Source: Microbacterium foliorum
GTDB lineage: Bacteria; Actinomycetota; Actinomycetes; Actinomycetales; Microbacteriaceae
Length of the DNA: 64,000 nt
Assembly: GCF_003367705.1 (NCBI RefSeq)
Contig: NZ_CP031425.1
Location: 2,852,001-2,916,000, forward strand
Direction: 5' to 3'
The translations under genes and the position numbers were made by a program. Positions within the stretch are counted from its first letter, which is position 1. Every line of letters starts with the position of its first letter. The notes beneath the pieces were generated by a model. That model made no database searches. It was not told where the DNA came from and saw only the letters and a list, made by a program, of their open reading frames with translations. Positions 42,222 through 52,348 of the stretch are shown here, in pieces.

Positions 42222-42677
42222 TCAGACCCGCGCCGGTTCCGCCGCCATGAAGACATCGACGTCGTCTTCACTCTCGAGCACGAACCCGTGTCTCTCGTAG
42301 AGGCGCCGAGCGGGGCTTCCCTGCAGCACGTTCAGGCGGAACGGAACCGAGGGCCTCTCATCGGCAAGAAGATGCGCGAGCACCGCAGATCCCAGCCCCC
42401 GCCCCTGCACGCCCGGGTCGAGATAGAAGTGCTCGATCCACACCGCGTCGGGTTCCACCCGCACAGCGATGAGCCCGACATCCGCTCCGTCGACGACGAT
42501 CACACTGGTGTTCTCCGGCGCGTACGCATCGAGGAACCGCTGCCGCACACGCACAGGATCGTAGCGGCCGAGCCGCTCGAGATCGGGGCGCATGACGATC
42601 GCCCTCAGCTCCGCCATCCACGGAGCATCCGAGGGACCACTGGCTCGAAGACTCCACCCGATCGTCACAGCATCCAT
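42222..42677 (-). CDS. GNAT-family N-acetyltransferase
   Basis: A 151-residue acetyltransferase. The acetyl-CoA loop is VQGRGLGSAVLAHLL near residues 92-106, preceded by the strand VWIEHFYLDP and followed by LNVLQGSPARRLYERHGFVLE, the canonical motif A/B arrangement. The ATG at 42677 is preferred because upstream residues in the longer frame are Pro/Gly/Arg-rich and unlike the family. Acceptor substrate unknown. It is followed on the same strand by the G-rich array. Confidence 0.85.
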   Translation of the reverse strand: MDAVTIGWSLRASGPSDAPWMAELRAIVMRPDLERLGRYDPVRVRQRFLDAYAPENTSVIVVDGADVGLIAVRVEPDAVWIEHFYLDPGVQGRGLGSAVLAHLLADERPSVPFRLNVLQGSPARRLYERHGFVLESEDDVDVFMAAEPARV

Positions 42678-42767
42678 CCAATCACCCGATTCATCGACCA
42701 CGTTCCCCGGCACCCCGCGCGGCCCGCGCGGCGCGGGGGCCGGCACCGCCCGGTGCGGTCCGACTCT

Positions 42768-43634
42768 CTACAGCGCGAGCAGCACGATCCCGGCGAGCAC
42801 GATGACCGATGCCGAGATCCGCCACCCCGGCCGACTCTCCTTCAGCGCGAAGACGCCGAACAGCGAGACCAGAACGACACTGACCTCGCGCAGCGGGGCG
42901 ACGAGCGCGACCGGCGCGATCTGGATGGCGGTGAGCACGAGGATGTACGAGAGCGGCGACAGGATGCTGAAGGCCACGATCCGTCGCCACTGCGCGCGTC
43001 CGAGCGTACGCACGGCCGCCCACCGTCCGCGGACACCGACCGAGTAGAACGGGATCTCGAGCAGCATCGTGCCCACCATGAACGCGACGGGTGACAGGTT
43101 CCAGGTGCGCACGGCGTTCGCGTCCCAGATCGTGTAGACCGCGATCACGACGCCGGTGAGGAGTCCGAACAGCAGCCCGGGGTCGAGGGATCTCCGCGAG
43201 CGGGACGAACGTCCACGGTCGACGAGACCGATCGCGATCACGCCCAGGATGATCGCGGCGACGCCGACCAGGGCGAGGACGGACGGGCGCTCCCCCAGCA
43301 GCACGACGGCGACGACCACCGACAGGAAGGGTCCGGTGCCCCTCGCGGTCGCGTAGACGGTCGACAGGTTGCCCTCGCGGTACCCGCGCTGCAGAACCGC
43401 CATGTAGATCACATGGAGCGCAGCGGACACCCCGACGCCCAGCAGGAACCCGCGCAGATCATCGGTGCCGAGACCGCCGGTGAAGGGGATCACCCCCACC
43501 CACACGACCGTGCCCCCGACGGCGCCCCACCACAGGAAGGGCGTGCCCGCCTTGCTCACCCCGTGGGCGACGACGTTCCAGGCGGCGTGGGCGATCGCCG
43601 CGGCGAAGACGAGGACGAAGGCGAGAGCGGACAT
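42768..43634 (-). CDS. EamA/DMT transporter under a ykkC-type riboswitch
   Basis: A 288-residue transporter with ten hydrophobic helices in two EamA repeats (LAFVLVFAAAIAHAAWNVVAH at the start; SFSILSPLSYILVLTAIQIAPVALVAPLREVSVV in the second half). GGAAGG precedes the ATG. The riboswitch immediately upstream makes it a candidate exporter of guanidine or a related compound, a job usually done by small SMR proteins in this superfamily. That substrate is inferred only from the RNA. Confidence 0.85.
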   Translation of the reverse strand: MSALAFVLVFAAAIAHAAWNVVAHGVSKAGTPFLWWGAVGGTVVWVGVIPFTGGLGTDDLRGFLLGVGVSAALHVIYMAVLQRGYREGNLSTVYATARGTGPFLSVVVAVVLLGERPSVLALVGVAAIILGVIAIGLVDRGRSSRSRRSLDPGLLFGLLTGVVIAVYTIWDANAVRTWNLSPVAFMVGTMLLEIPFYSVGVRGRWAAVRTLGRAQWRRIVAFSILSPLSYILVLTAIQIAPVALVAPLREVSVVLVSLFGVFALKESRPGWRISASVIVLAGIVLLAL

Positions 43635-43673
43635 GCGAGACCCTTCCGTGCATCGCGAGGCGCGACGAACAGG

Positions 43674-43770
43674 GTCCTCCGGGCTTTTGTCCTGTCAGAT
43701 GACGGCGACCCTGCGGAGGGACGCCGTGGCGCCGCTCGGACCAGACGGGACGAACCCCGGAACCCTAGGC
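43674..43770 (-). ncRNA. ykkC-family riboswitch, best match guanidine-I
   Basis: On the minus strand the gap reads CTAGGGTTCCGG (from 43768), then CTGGTCCGAG, then a GC stem-loop (ACGGCG...CGCCGT) and ends GGACAAAAGCCCGGAGGA (to about 43674). These are the conserved blocks of the ykkC-yxkD leader in the right order and spacing. TACCGT at 43784-43789 (minus) is a suitable -10 box with start near 43777. The aptamer ends 40 bases before the transporter ATG. ykkC subtypes for ppGpp, PRPP or nucleotides cannot be excluded by eye. Confidence 0.85.
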
Positions 43771-43907
43771 GCTATCGGGGCCCACGGTATCCGGTGATGA
43801 TGACCGGCAGGTGAACAGCGCAGCGCACTCTCCCGAGCACGGAGCGCGAACCCCGCGACGTCCTCCGATTACGATCGAAGCACCGCCCCTTGCAGGAAGG
43901 CCGCACC

Positions 43908-45194
43908 ATGCCCGTCACCCCTGACGCCCTCATCCATGCCGAGGATCTCGCCGACTTCGTCGCCGCCTCGCCCTCGAGCTACCACGCTGCCGCCGAGACG
44001 GCCCGACGCCTCAAGGACGCCGGCTTCGAGCGGCTGCGGGAGGAAGATGCCTGGCAGGTGACACCGGGCGGGCGCTACCTCGTCGTGCGCGACGGGGCGA
44101 CCATCGCCTGGACCCTGCCGGCGGATGCGGTCGCAACCACCCCCGCTCACATCTTCGGCGCGCACACCGACTCCCCCGGGTTCAAGCTCAAGCCTCAGCC
44201 GACCACGGGATCGAGAGGCTGGCTGCAGGCCGCGGTCGAGGTCTACGGCGGTCCGCTGCTGAACTCCTGGCTCGACCGCGAGCTGCGCCTCGCCGGACGC
44301 CTCGCCCTCGCCGACGGCCGCGTCGTGCTGGCCGACACGGGCGCGCTGCTGCGCCTGCCGCAGCTCGCCGTGCACCTCGACCGCGGCGTCAACAACAACG
44401 GCCTCGCTCTCGACAAGCAGGCCGAGACGCAGCCGGTGTGGGGGCTGGGCGACGCGTCGGAGGCCGACGTGCTGGCCGAGCTCGCCGCGTCGGCCGACGT
44501 GTCGGCGGCGGACATCCGCGGATACGACGTCATGATCGCCGACTCCGCACGCGGTGCGGTGTTCGGCAGGGACGATGCGTTCTTCGCCTCCGGGCGCCTC
44601 GACGACCTCGCCTCGGTGCACGCCGGCGTCGTCGCCCTCGAGCGCGCGGGGTCGGCCGAATCCGGCCCGATCGCGGTGCTCGCGGCCTTCGACCACGAGG
44701 AGCTCGGCTCGAACTCGCGGTCGGGGGCTGCCGGACCTTTCCTCGACGACGTGCTGAGCCGCGTCTACGACGCGCTCGACGCCGACTCGTCGCAGCGCCG
44801 CCGCGCGCTGGCCTCATCGTGGTGCCTGTCGAGCGATGTCGGCCACTCGGTGCACCCGAACTACGCGCAGAAGCACGACCCCGTGGTGCAGCCCGTGCTC
44901 GGCTCCGGCCCGATCCTCAAGCTCAACGCCAACCAGCGCTATGCCACGGATGCTCTCGGCTCCGCCGCCTGGAGCGCATGGTGCGACACGGCCGACGTCG
45001 TCACACAGGAGTTCGTGTCGAACAACAACGTGCCGTGCGGGTCGACCATCGGCCCGATCACGGCGACACGTCTCGGCATCCGCACGGTCGATGTGGGCAT
45101 CCCGATCCTCTCGATGCACTCCGCGCGGGAGCTCGCCGGCGTCTCGGACCTCCATGACCTCACGCGCGTCGCGGGGGCGTTCTTCGCCGGCTGA
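43908..45194 (+). CDS. M18-family aspartyl/glutamyl aminopeptidase
   Basis: A 428-residue dinuclear zinc aminopeptidase of family M18. Zinc ligands are in AHTDSPGFKLKP (His, Asp), in AFDHEELGSNS (catalytic Glu and ligand Glu) and in a C-terminal ILSMHSARELAG (His). GLALDKQAETQPVWG and LSSDVGHSVHPNY are other family segments. It removes N-terminal acidic or neutral residues from peptides in the cytosol. AGGAAGG fixes the ATG at 43908. It is divergent from the riboswitch-DMT unit. Confidence 0.92.
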   Translation: MPVTPDALIHAEDLADFVAASPSSYHAAAETARRLKDAGFERLREEDAWQVTPGGRYLVVRDGATIAWTLPADAVATTPAHIFGAHTDSPGFKLKPQPTTGSRGWLQAAVEVYGGPLLNSWLDRELRLAGRLALADGRVVLADTGALLRLPQLAVHLDRGVNNNGLALDKQAETQPVWGLGDASEADVLAELAASADVSAADIRGYDVMIADSARGAVFGRDDAFFASGRLDDLASVHAGVVALERAGSAESGPIAVLAAFDHEELGSNSRSGAAGPFLDDVLSRVYDALDADSSQRRRALASSWCLSSDVGHSVHPNYAQKHDPVVQPVLGSGPILKLNANQRYATDALGSAAWSAWCDTADVVTQEFVSNNNVPCGSTIGPITATRLGIRTVDVGIPILSMHSARELAGVSDLHDLTRVAGAFFAG

Positions 45195-45229
45195 CCCCTC
45201 TGCCGCCCCGTCGGTGCCAGGATGAGCAC

Positions 45230-46675
45230 ATGACGGACATCAAGCCTGCTCTCATCGAGCGCGCGGGCATCGAGATCATCCCCGAATCCGAGCGCACGGC
45301 CACGCCGCGCGACCTGTTCTGGCCGTGGTTCGCGGCCAACGTGTCGGTGTTCGGGATGTCGTACGGATCGTTCGTGCTCGGCTTCGGCATCTCGTTCTGG
45401 CAGGCGACGCTCGTGTCGGTCATCGGCATCGTCGTGTCGTTCCTGCTCTGCGGGCTCATCGCCATCGCCGGCAAGCGCGGCTCCGCCCCCACCATGGTCC
45501 TCTCGCGCGCCGCCTTCGGCGTGCAGGGGCAGAAGGTGCCGGGCATCGTCTCGTGGCTGACCTCGATCGGATGGGAGACGTTCCTCGCGATCACGGCCGT
45601 GCTGGCGACCGCGACGATCATCACGCAGCTCGGCGGCGACGGTGAGAGCATCGCCCTGAAGATCACCGCCGCGCTCATCGTCGCGGCACTGATCGTCGCC
45701 GCGTCCGTACTCGGGTATCACACGATCATGCGGATGCAGTCGGTGCTCACCTGGGTCACCGGCGCCGTGACGGTGCTGTACATCGTGCTCGCCGCCCCGA
45801 CGATCGACATCGCGACGGTCATGGCTCGCCCCGACGGCGGCATCGGCCAGGTGATCGGCGCGCTCGTCATGGTGATGACCGGGTTCGGCCTCGGCTGGAT
45901 CAACATCGCCGCCGACTGGTCGCGCTATCAGAAGCGCACCGCATCCGATGGAGCGATCGTCGCCTGGAACACGATCGGCGGCTCGGTCGCACCCGTGATC
46001 CTCGTGATCTTCGGGCTGCTGCTCGCGGGCTCGAACGATGAGCTCATGAGCGCGATCGCGGCCGACCCGATCGGCGCGCTCGCGACGATCCTGCCGGTCT
46101 GGGTGCTCGTGCCGTTCCTGCTCACCGCCGTGCTCGCCCTCGTCTCGGGCGCCGTGCTCGGCATCTACTCCTCGGGCCTCACGCTGTTGAGTCTCGGCAT
46201 CCGCATCCCCCGCCCGTCCGCGGCAGCGATCGACGGCGTGATCCTCACGATCGGCACGATCTACGTCGTGTTCTTCGCCACGGACTTCCTCGGCCCCTTC
46301 CAGAGCTTCCTCATCACGCTGGGCGTTCCGCTGGCCTCGTGGGCCGGCATCCTGATCGCCGACATCCTGCGCCGCCGGAAGGACTACGACGAGTCCGCCC
46401 TGTTCGACAGCCGGGGACGGTACGGTGCCTGGGACTGGACCTCGATCGGCACCATGGTCGTCACCAGCGTGATCGGCTGGGGCCTCGTGCTCAACGGTTT
46501 CGCGGACGCGGCACCCTGGAACAACTGGCAGGGGTATCTGCTGTTCCTCGTCGGCGGTGTCGACGGCGACTGGGCGTACGCCAACCTCGGCGTCTTCTTC
46601 GCCCTCGTGCTGTCGTTCGTCGTCACGTACTTCGCGCGGGCGGCGAAGATCCGGCGTCAGGAGCAGACCGCGTGA
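45230..46675 (+). CDS. NCS1-family purine/cytosine permease
   Basis: A 481-residue transporter with twelve hydrophobic helices. GSFVLGFGISFWQATLVSVIG and RAAFGVQGQKVPGIVSWLTSIGWE are NCS1 motifs, and WINIAADWSRYQKR is the family's cytoplasmic loop. Substrates in the family include cytosine, purines, hydantoins and allantoin. CAGGAT lies 6 bases before the ATG. Its stop overlaps (GTGA) the start of an isochorismatase-type hydrolase, so import and hydrolysis of one compound are probably coupled. Confidence 0.9.
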   Translation: MTDIKPALIERAGIEIIPESERTATPRDLFWPWFAANVSVFGMSYGSFVLGFGISFWQATLVSVIGIVVSFLLCGLIAIAGKRGSAPTMVLSRAAFGVQGQKVPGIVSWLTSIGWETFLAITAVLATATIITQLGGDGESIALKITAALIVAALIVAASVLGYHTIMRMQSVLTWVTGAVTVLYIVLAAPTIDIATVMARPDGGIGQVIGALVMVMTGFGLGWINIAADWSRYQKRTASDGAIVAWNTIGGSVAPVILVIFGLLLAGSNDELMSAIAADPIGALATILPVWVLVPFLLTAVLALVSGAVLGIYSSGLTLLSLGIRIPRPSAAAIDGVILTIGTIYVVFFATDFLGPFQSFLITLGVPLASWAGILIADILRRRKDYDESALFDSRGRYGAWDWTSIGTMVVTSVIGWGLVLNGFADAAPWNNWQGYLLFLVGGVDGDWAYANLGVFFALVLSFVVTYFARAAKIRRQEQTA

Positions 46676-47247
46676 CGGATGCCGCGGCGGGGCGCGCGGC
46701 CGGCGACGTCTGGCTCGTCGTGATCGACCCGCAGGCGATCTTCGCCTCTGCGGACTCTGCCTGGGGATCGCCGTTCTTCGCCGACGCGATGACCCGCATC
46801 CGCGCGCTCGCCGACCACTTCGGCGACCGGGTGATCGTGACGCGATGGATGCCGACGGCCGACCGCACCACCTCGTGGGGCGCGTATTTCGCCGCGTGGC
46901 CGTTCGCCGATCAGTCGCCGGACGATCCGCTGTTCGACCTCGTTCCCGATGCGGTCGGCCTGTCGCCGCATCCGACCCTTGATCTGCCGACGTTCGGCAA
47001 GTGGGGCCGCGAGATCGAGGCGATCGTGGGGCAGGGCGCGCACATCGTGCTGACCGGTGTCGCGACGGACTGCTGCGTGATCTCGACGGCGCTGGCCGCC
47101 GCGGATGCCGGAGCCCATGTCACGGTCGTCGCCGACGCGTGCGCGGGATCGACCGCCGAGAATCAGGCCGCGGCGCTGCAGGTCATGGGCCTGTATCCGC
47201 CGCAGATCACGATCAGCGACAGCGCGGCGGTGCGCGCCGAGCGGTGA
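46672..47247 (+). CDS. Isochorismatase-family cysteine hydrolase
   Basis: A 191-residue hydrolase with the Asp-Lys-Cys triad of the family: Asp in VVIDPQAIF (near residue 19), Lys in TFGKWGREIE and Cys in TGVATDCCVISTA. The cis-peptide TDCC turn is also visible. The family includes ureidoacrylate, nicotinamide and N-carbamoyl amidohydrolases. Translational coupling to an NCS1 permease suggests a pyrimidine, hydantoin or nicotinamide-like amide as substrate. Confidence 0.87.
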   Translation: MTDAAAGRAAGDVWLVVIDPQAIFASADSAWGSPFFADAMTRIRALADHFGDRVIVTRWMPTADRTTSWGAYFAAWPFADQSPDDPLFDLVPDAVGLSPHPTLDLPTFGKWGREIEAIVGQGAHIVLTGVATDCCVISTALAAADAGAHVTVVADACAGSTAENQAAALQVMGLYPPQITISDSAAVRAER

Positions 47248-47261
47248 GCCGCCGGCAGGTG

Positions 47262-47318
47262 CCCGTGACGATCGGCGTGCCTTGTCACGATCAGCGGGCC
47301 GTGTCACGATCAGCGGGC
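47262..47318 (+). repeat. Three 19-bp tandem repeats
   Basis: TGTCACGATCAGCGGGC-type units with a 19-base period fill most of the convergent gap before the MBL gene. One arm of the TCCGCAGATC palindromic family follows near 47350. No gene. Confidence 0.55.
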
Positions 47319-47373
47319 CGATCCGACGAATCTGTCCGCGAAACGTGAACTCCTCCGCAGATCGTGACCTGGT

Positions 47374-48084
47374 TCAGCCCGCCGCCCGCACGGCCGCAGC
47401 GATGTCGGCGGGCGACCCCTGCCACGGCGCGCCATGGCCCGGCAGCACCCAGGATGCCGAGACGGCGGCCAGACGGTCGAGCGACGCGAGCGCGGCGGCA
47501 GGCTCGTCGGTGAACGGCGCCGGCTGCGCGCCGGTCCGCCCGGTGAGCACGTGACGCGTCGTCAGGGCATCGCCGACGAACACGGCGTCGGCGGCCGGCA
47601 CGTGCACCGCGATGCTGCCGGGTGAATGCCCCGGCATCCCGATCACGACCGGCGAGCCGGGGAGGTCGAGCACGTCTCCGTCTGCGACCTCCGTGACCTC
47701 GGAGACATGCGGGGTGCGCATCGCGTTCTTGCGCAGGCCATAGGCGAGGAACTCGAGCATGGGTCCGATCCGGGCCGGCCCCATCGGCGTCTTCGGCTTC
47801 TCGCCGGTGCGCACCCGGTGGGCGTCGGCGGCGTGGATGAACACCGGCACGCCGGCCTCTCGACGCAGGCGCTCGGCGAATCCGATGTGGTCGCCGTCGC
47901 CGTGGGTCAGCACGAGTCCGCGGATGTCGGACATCGGGCGTCCGAGCGTGGCGAGTTCGCGCTGCAGGTCGTTCCAGTGGCCGGGAAGGCCGGCGTCGAT
48001 CAGGGTGATGCCCTCGGGCAGATCGATGAGGTACGAGGCGACGATGTCGTTGCCGAGTCGGTGCAGGTGCGGTGCGAGCTTCAT
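47374..48084 (-). CDS. MBL-fold metallohydrolase
   Basis: A 236-residue metallo-beta-lactamase-fold hydrolase. The signature THGDGDHIGF (a THxxxDH variant with Gly for the first ligand His) is near residue 61. Further ligands are in GMPGHSPGS and FVGDALT, and GHGAPW is near the C-terminus. The replaced His may alter metal binding. It resembles glyoxalase II-like and lactonase-like proteins. It is divergent from a TetR regulator across two operators, so it is very probably the regulated gene. Confidence 0.85.
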   Translation of the reverse strand: MKLAPHLHRLGNDIVASYLIDLPEGITLIDAGLPGHWNDLQRELATLGRPMSDIRGLVLTHGDGDHIGFAERLRREAGVPVFIHAADAHRVRTGEKPKTPMGPARIGPMLEFLAYGLRKNAMRTPHVSEVTEVADGDVLDLPGSPVVIGMPGHSPGSIAVHVPAADAVFVGDALTTRHVLTGRTGAQPAPFTDEPAAALASLDRLAAVSASWVLPGHGAPWQGSPADIAAAVRAAG

Positions 48085-48112
48085 GGCGGATCCTCTCAGG
48101 ATGTTTGCGATG

Positions 48113-48149
48113 GCTACGTTACGTAGCTATCATGGCTATTGTCAATAGC
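48113..48149. promoter_or_regulatory. Twin palindromic TetR operators
   Basis: GCTACGT-T-ACGTAGC (48113-48127) and GCTATTG-T-CAATAGC (48135-48149) are both perfect 7-1-7 inverted repeats, with the same GCTA/TAGC ends. Their centres are 22 bases apart, two helix turns, between the divergent MBL and TetR genes. Confidence 0.75.
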
Positions 48150-48164
48150 TATCAAGGAGATGCC

Positions 48165-48689
48165 ATGCCGACACCCGACCGGACCTCGCTCGAAGCGATC
48201 ATCGCCGCGGGCCGCGAGATCCTCGACGCCACCGGCCCCGCGAGCGTCACCATGCAGGCCGTCGCCACGAAGGTCGGCGTCCGCGCCCCCTCGCTCTACA
48301 AGAGGGTGCGCGACCGCGAAGCGCTCCTCTCCGCCATCGCCGAGTCCGCGATCGACGAGCTCACCGCACGCCTCGACGCGACCGACGCCGACCTCACCGA
48401 GATCGCGCAGGCGTATCGCGGCTTCGCGCAGCAGCATCCCGAGGCCTTCCGCCTCATGTTCAGCACGGCCGCGCCGCACGAGGCGCTCGAGCGCTCGGCC
48501 GCACCGCTCCTCCGCGCGACCACGGCACTCGTCGGCGAGGACGACGCGCTCGACGCCGCCCGGCTCTTCACCGCCTGGGCGACGGGATTCCTGCAGATGG
48601 AGCTGTCGGGCGCCTTCCGGCTCGGCGGCGACGTCGACCGGGCGTTCGACTACGGCCTGCGGCGACTCCTCGCGGGGCTGGCCGGATGA
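48165..48689 (+). CDS. TetR/AcrR-family regulator
   Basis: A 174-residue regulator. Residues about 10-55 form the helix-turn-helix (LEAIIAAGREILDATGPASVTMQAVATKVGVRAPSLYKRVRDREALLSAIA), and the rest fits a WHG/TetR_C effector domain. AAGGAGA precedes the ATG at 48165, and the longer upstream frame would cross the operators. Twin palindromes between it and the divergent MBL-fold gene indicate autoregulated local control. Confidence 0.9.
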   Translation: MPTPDRTSLEAIIAAGREILDATGPASVTMQAVATKVGVRAPSLYKRVRDREALLSAIAESAIDELTARLDATDADLTEIAQAYRGFAQQHPEAFRLMFSTAAPHEALERSAAPLLRATTALVGEDDALDAARLFTAWATGFLQMELSGAFRLGGDVDRAFDYGLRRLLAGLAG

Positions 48690-48752
48690 ACGGCGATCGG
48701 CCTCGCCCACCGAAGTGAACGAGGCCGACTCCGTCAGCGTCGGCGGATGCCG

Positions 48753-51109
<2,357 letters not shown>

Positions 51110-51129
51110 AGAGTGCAATATTGCACTCT
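51110..51129. promoter_or_regulatory. Perfect 20-bp palindromic operator
   Basis: AGAGTGCAATATTGCACTCT reads identically on both strands and directly abuts the TetR start codon. A related partial site GGAGTGCACT follows at about 51136-51145 toward the esterase gene. The spacing suits a TetR dimer. Confidence 0.8.
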
Positions 51130-51187
51130 GAACCTTGGAGTGCACTGGAAGAAGTACTGGCACACTGATGTCCAGGGAGGGGTTCCA

Positions 51188-52243
51188 GTGAACAGCAGCG
51201 CGCACGCCGAAGAGTCCGAGCACCCGAAGAAGGCCCGCCGCCCGTGGCGCCGGACGAAGATCACCGTCGGCCTCCTGGTGGCCGTCACCGCGGTGATCGC
51301 CACCGTCGGCGCGATCACGCCCTGGCCGTCCGCCATGCTGATCCGGGCCGTCTTCACGAAGGGCGGCGACGAGACCGCTGCCGAGATGGACAGGCATGTG
51401 CCTGACACGAAGCTCACCGAGCAGCTCGATGTCGCCTACGCCGATGACGGCGCCGACACCACGATGGACGTCTTCACCCCGGCATCCTCCACCGGCCCCC
51501 TGCCCACCGTGGTCTGGATCCACGGCGGCGCGTGGATCTCCGGAGAGAAGGAGAACGTCGATCCGTACCTGCGCATCCTCGCCGGCGAGGGATACACGAC
51601 CATCGCCGTCAACTACACGATCGGACCGGAAGGCGTGTATCCCCTCGCGGTGCACCAGATCAACGACGCGCTCGCCTACATCGACGAGCACGCCGACGAC
51701 CTGGGCGTCGATCCGAACCAGATCGTGCTCGCGGGAGACTCGGCCGGCGGCCAGCTCGCCAGCCAGATGGCGACGCTCATGACGAGCCCCGACTACGCCG
51801 AGATCCTCGACATCACCCCCGCGCTCACGAAGGATCAGGTGGTGGCGACCGTGCTGAACTGCGGCGTCTACGACCTCGCCGCCCTCGCCCGGCTCGACGG
51901 CATCGCCGGCTGGGGGCTCAAGACGTCGATGTGGGCGTACTCGGGCACGAAGACCTGGGCCGAGGATTCGACGGGGTCCACCATGTCGACGATCGACTGG
52001 GTCACGGCCGACTTCCCGACGACGTATATCTCGGGAGGAAACGGAGACGGACTCACGTGGCTGCAGTCGATCCCGATGGCGAAGCGCCTGGACGAACTCG
52101 GGGTGGACGTGACGACCCTGTTCTGGCCCGCCCCGCACGAGCCGAAGCTGCCCCACGAGTACCAGTTCCATCTCGACCTGCCGGATGCGCAGACCGCCCT
52201 GCAGAAGACCATCGACTTCCTGAACACGCACACCACCCGCTGA
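51188..52243 (+). CDS. Membrane-anchored alpha/beta hydrolase (HSL-type esterase)
   Basis: A 351-residue hydrolase. A basic N-terminus is followed by one hydrophobic helix (about residues 27-47), an uncleaved anchor or signal. The oxyanion motif HGGAW and nucleophile GDSAGG are those of hormone-sensitive-lipase-type esterases. Near the C-terminus, HEPKLPHEYQFHL holds candidate catalytic His residues. GGGAGG lies before the GTG at 51188. It is divergent from the TetR-MFS unit around the 20-bp operator, so it may act on the same toxic substrate outside the cell. Confidence 0.85.
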   Translation: MNSSAHAEESEHPKKARRPWRRTKITVGLLVAVTAVIATVGAITPWPSAMLIRAVFTKGGDETAAEMDRHVPDTKLTEQLDVAYADDGADTTMDVFTPASSTGPLPTVVWIHGGAWISGEKENVDPYLRILAGEGYTTIAVNYTIGPEGVYPLAVHQINDALAYIDEHADDLGVDPNQIVLAGDSAGGQLASQMATLMTSPDYAEILDITPALTKDQVVATVLNCGVYDLAALARLDGIAGWGLKTSMWAYSGTKTWAEDSTGSTMSTIDWVTADFPTTYISGGNGDGLTWLQSIPMAKRLDELGVDVTTLFWPAPHEPKLPHEYQFHLDLPDAQTALQKTIDFLNTHTTR

Positions 52244-52257
52244 GCGCGGCGTGGTGA

Positions 52258-52338
52258 CCCGATCTGCGGATGTTGCCCCACGTGACGGCCGAACTGAAGA
52301 GGTCCCTCCGCTGTTCGGGGCAGGGTCCGCAGATCGGG
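52258..52338. terminator. Long inverted repeat (GATCTGCGGA family) between convergent genes
   Basis: CCCGATCTGCGGA (52258-52270) and TCCGCAGATCGGG (52326-52338) pair perfectly over 13 bases around 55 bases. It ends both the esterase and the decarboxylase transcripts. Arms match the palindrome at 7121-7195. Confidence 0.6.
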
Positions 52339-52348
52339 CGCGGCCGTC

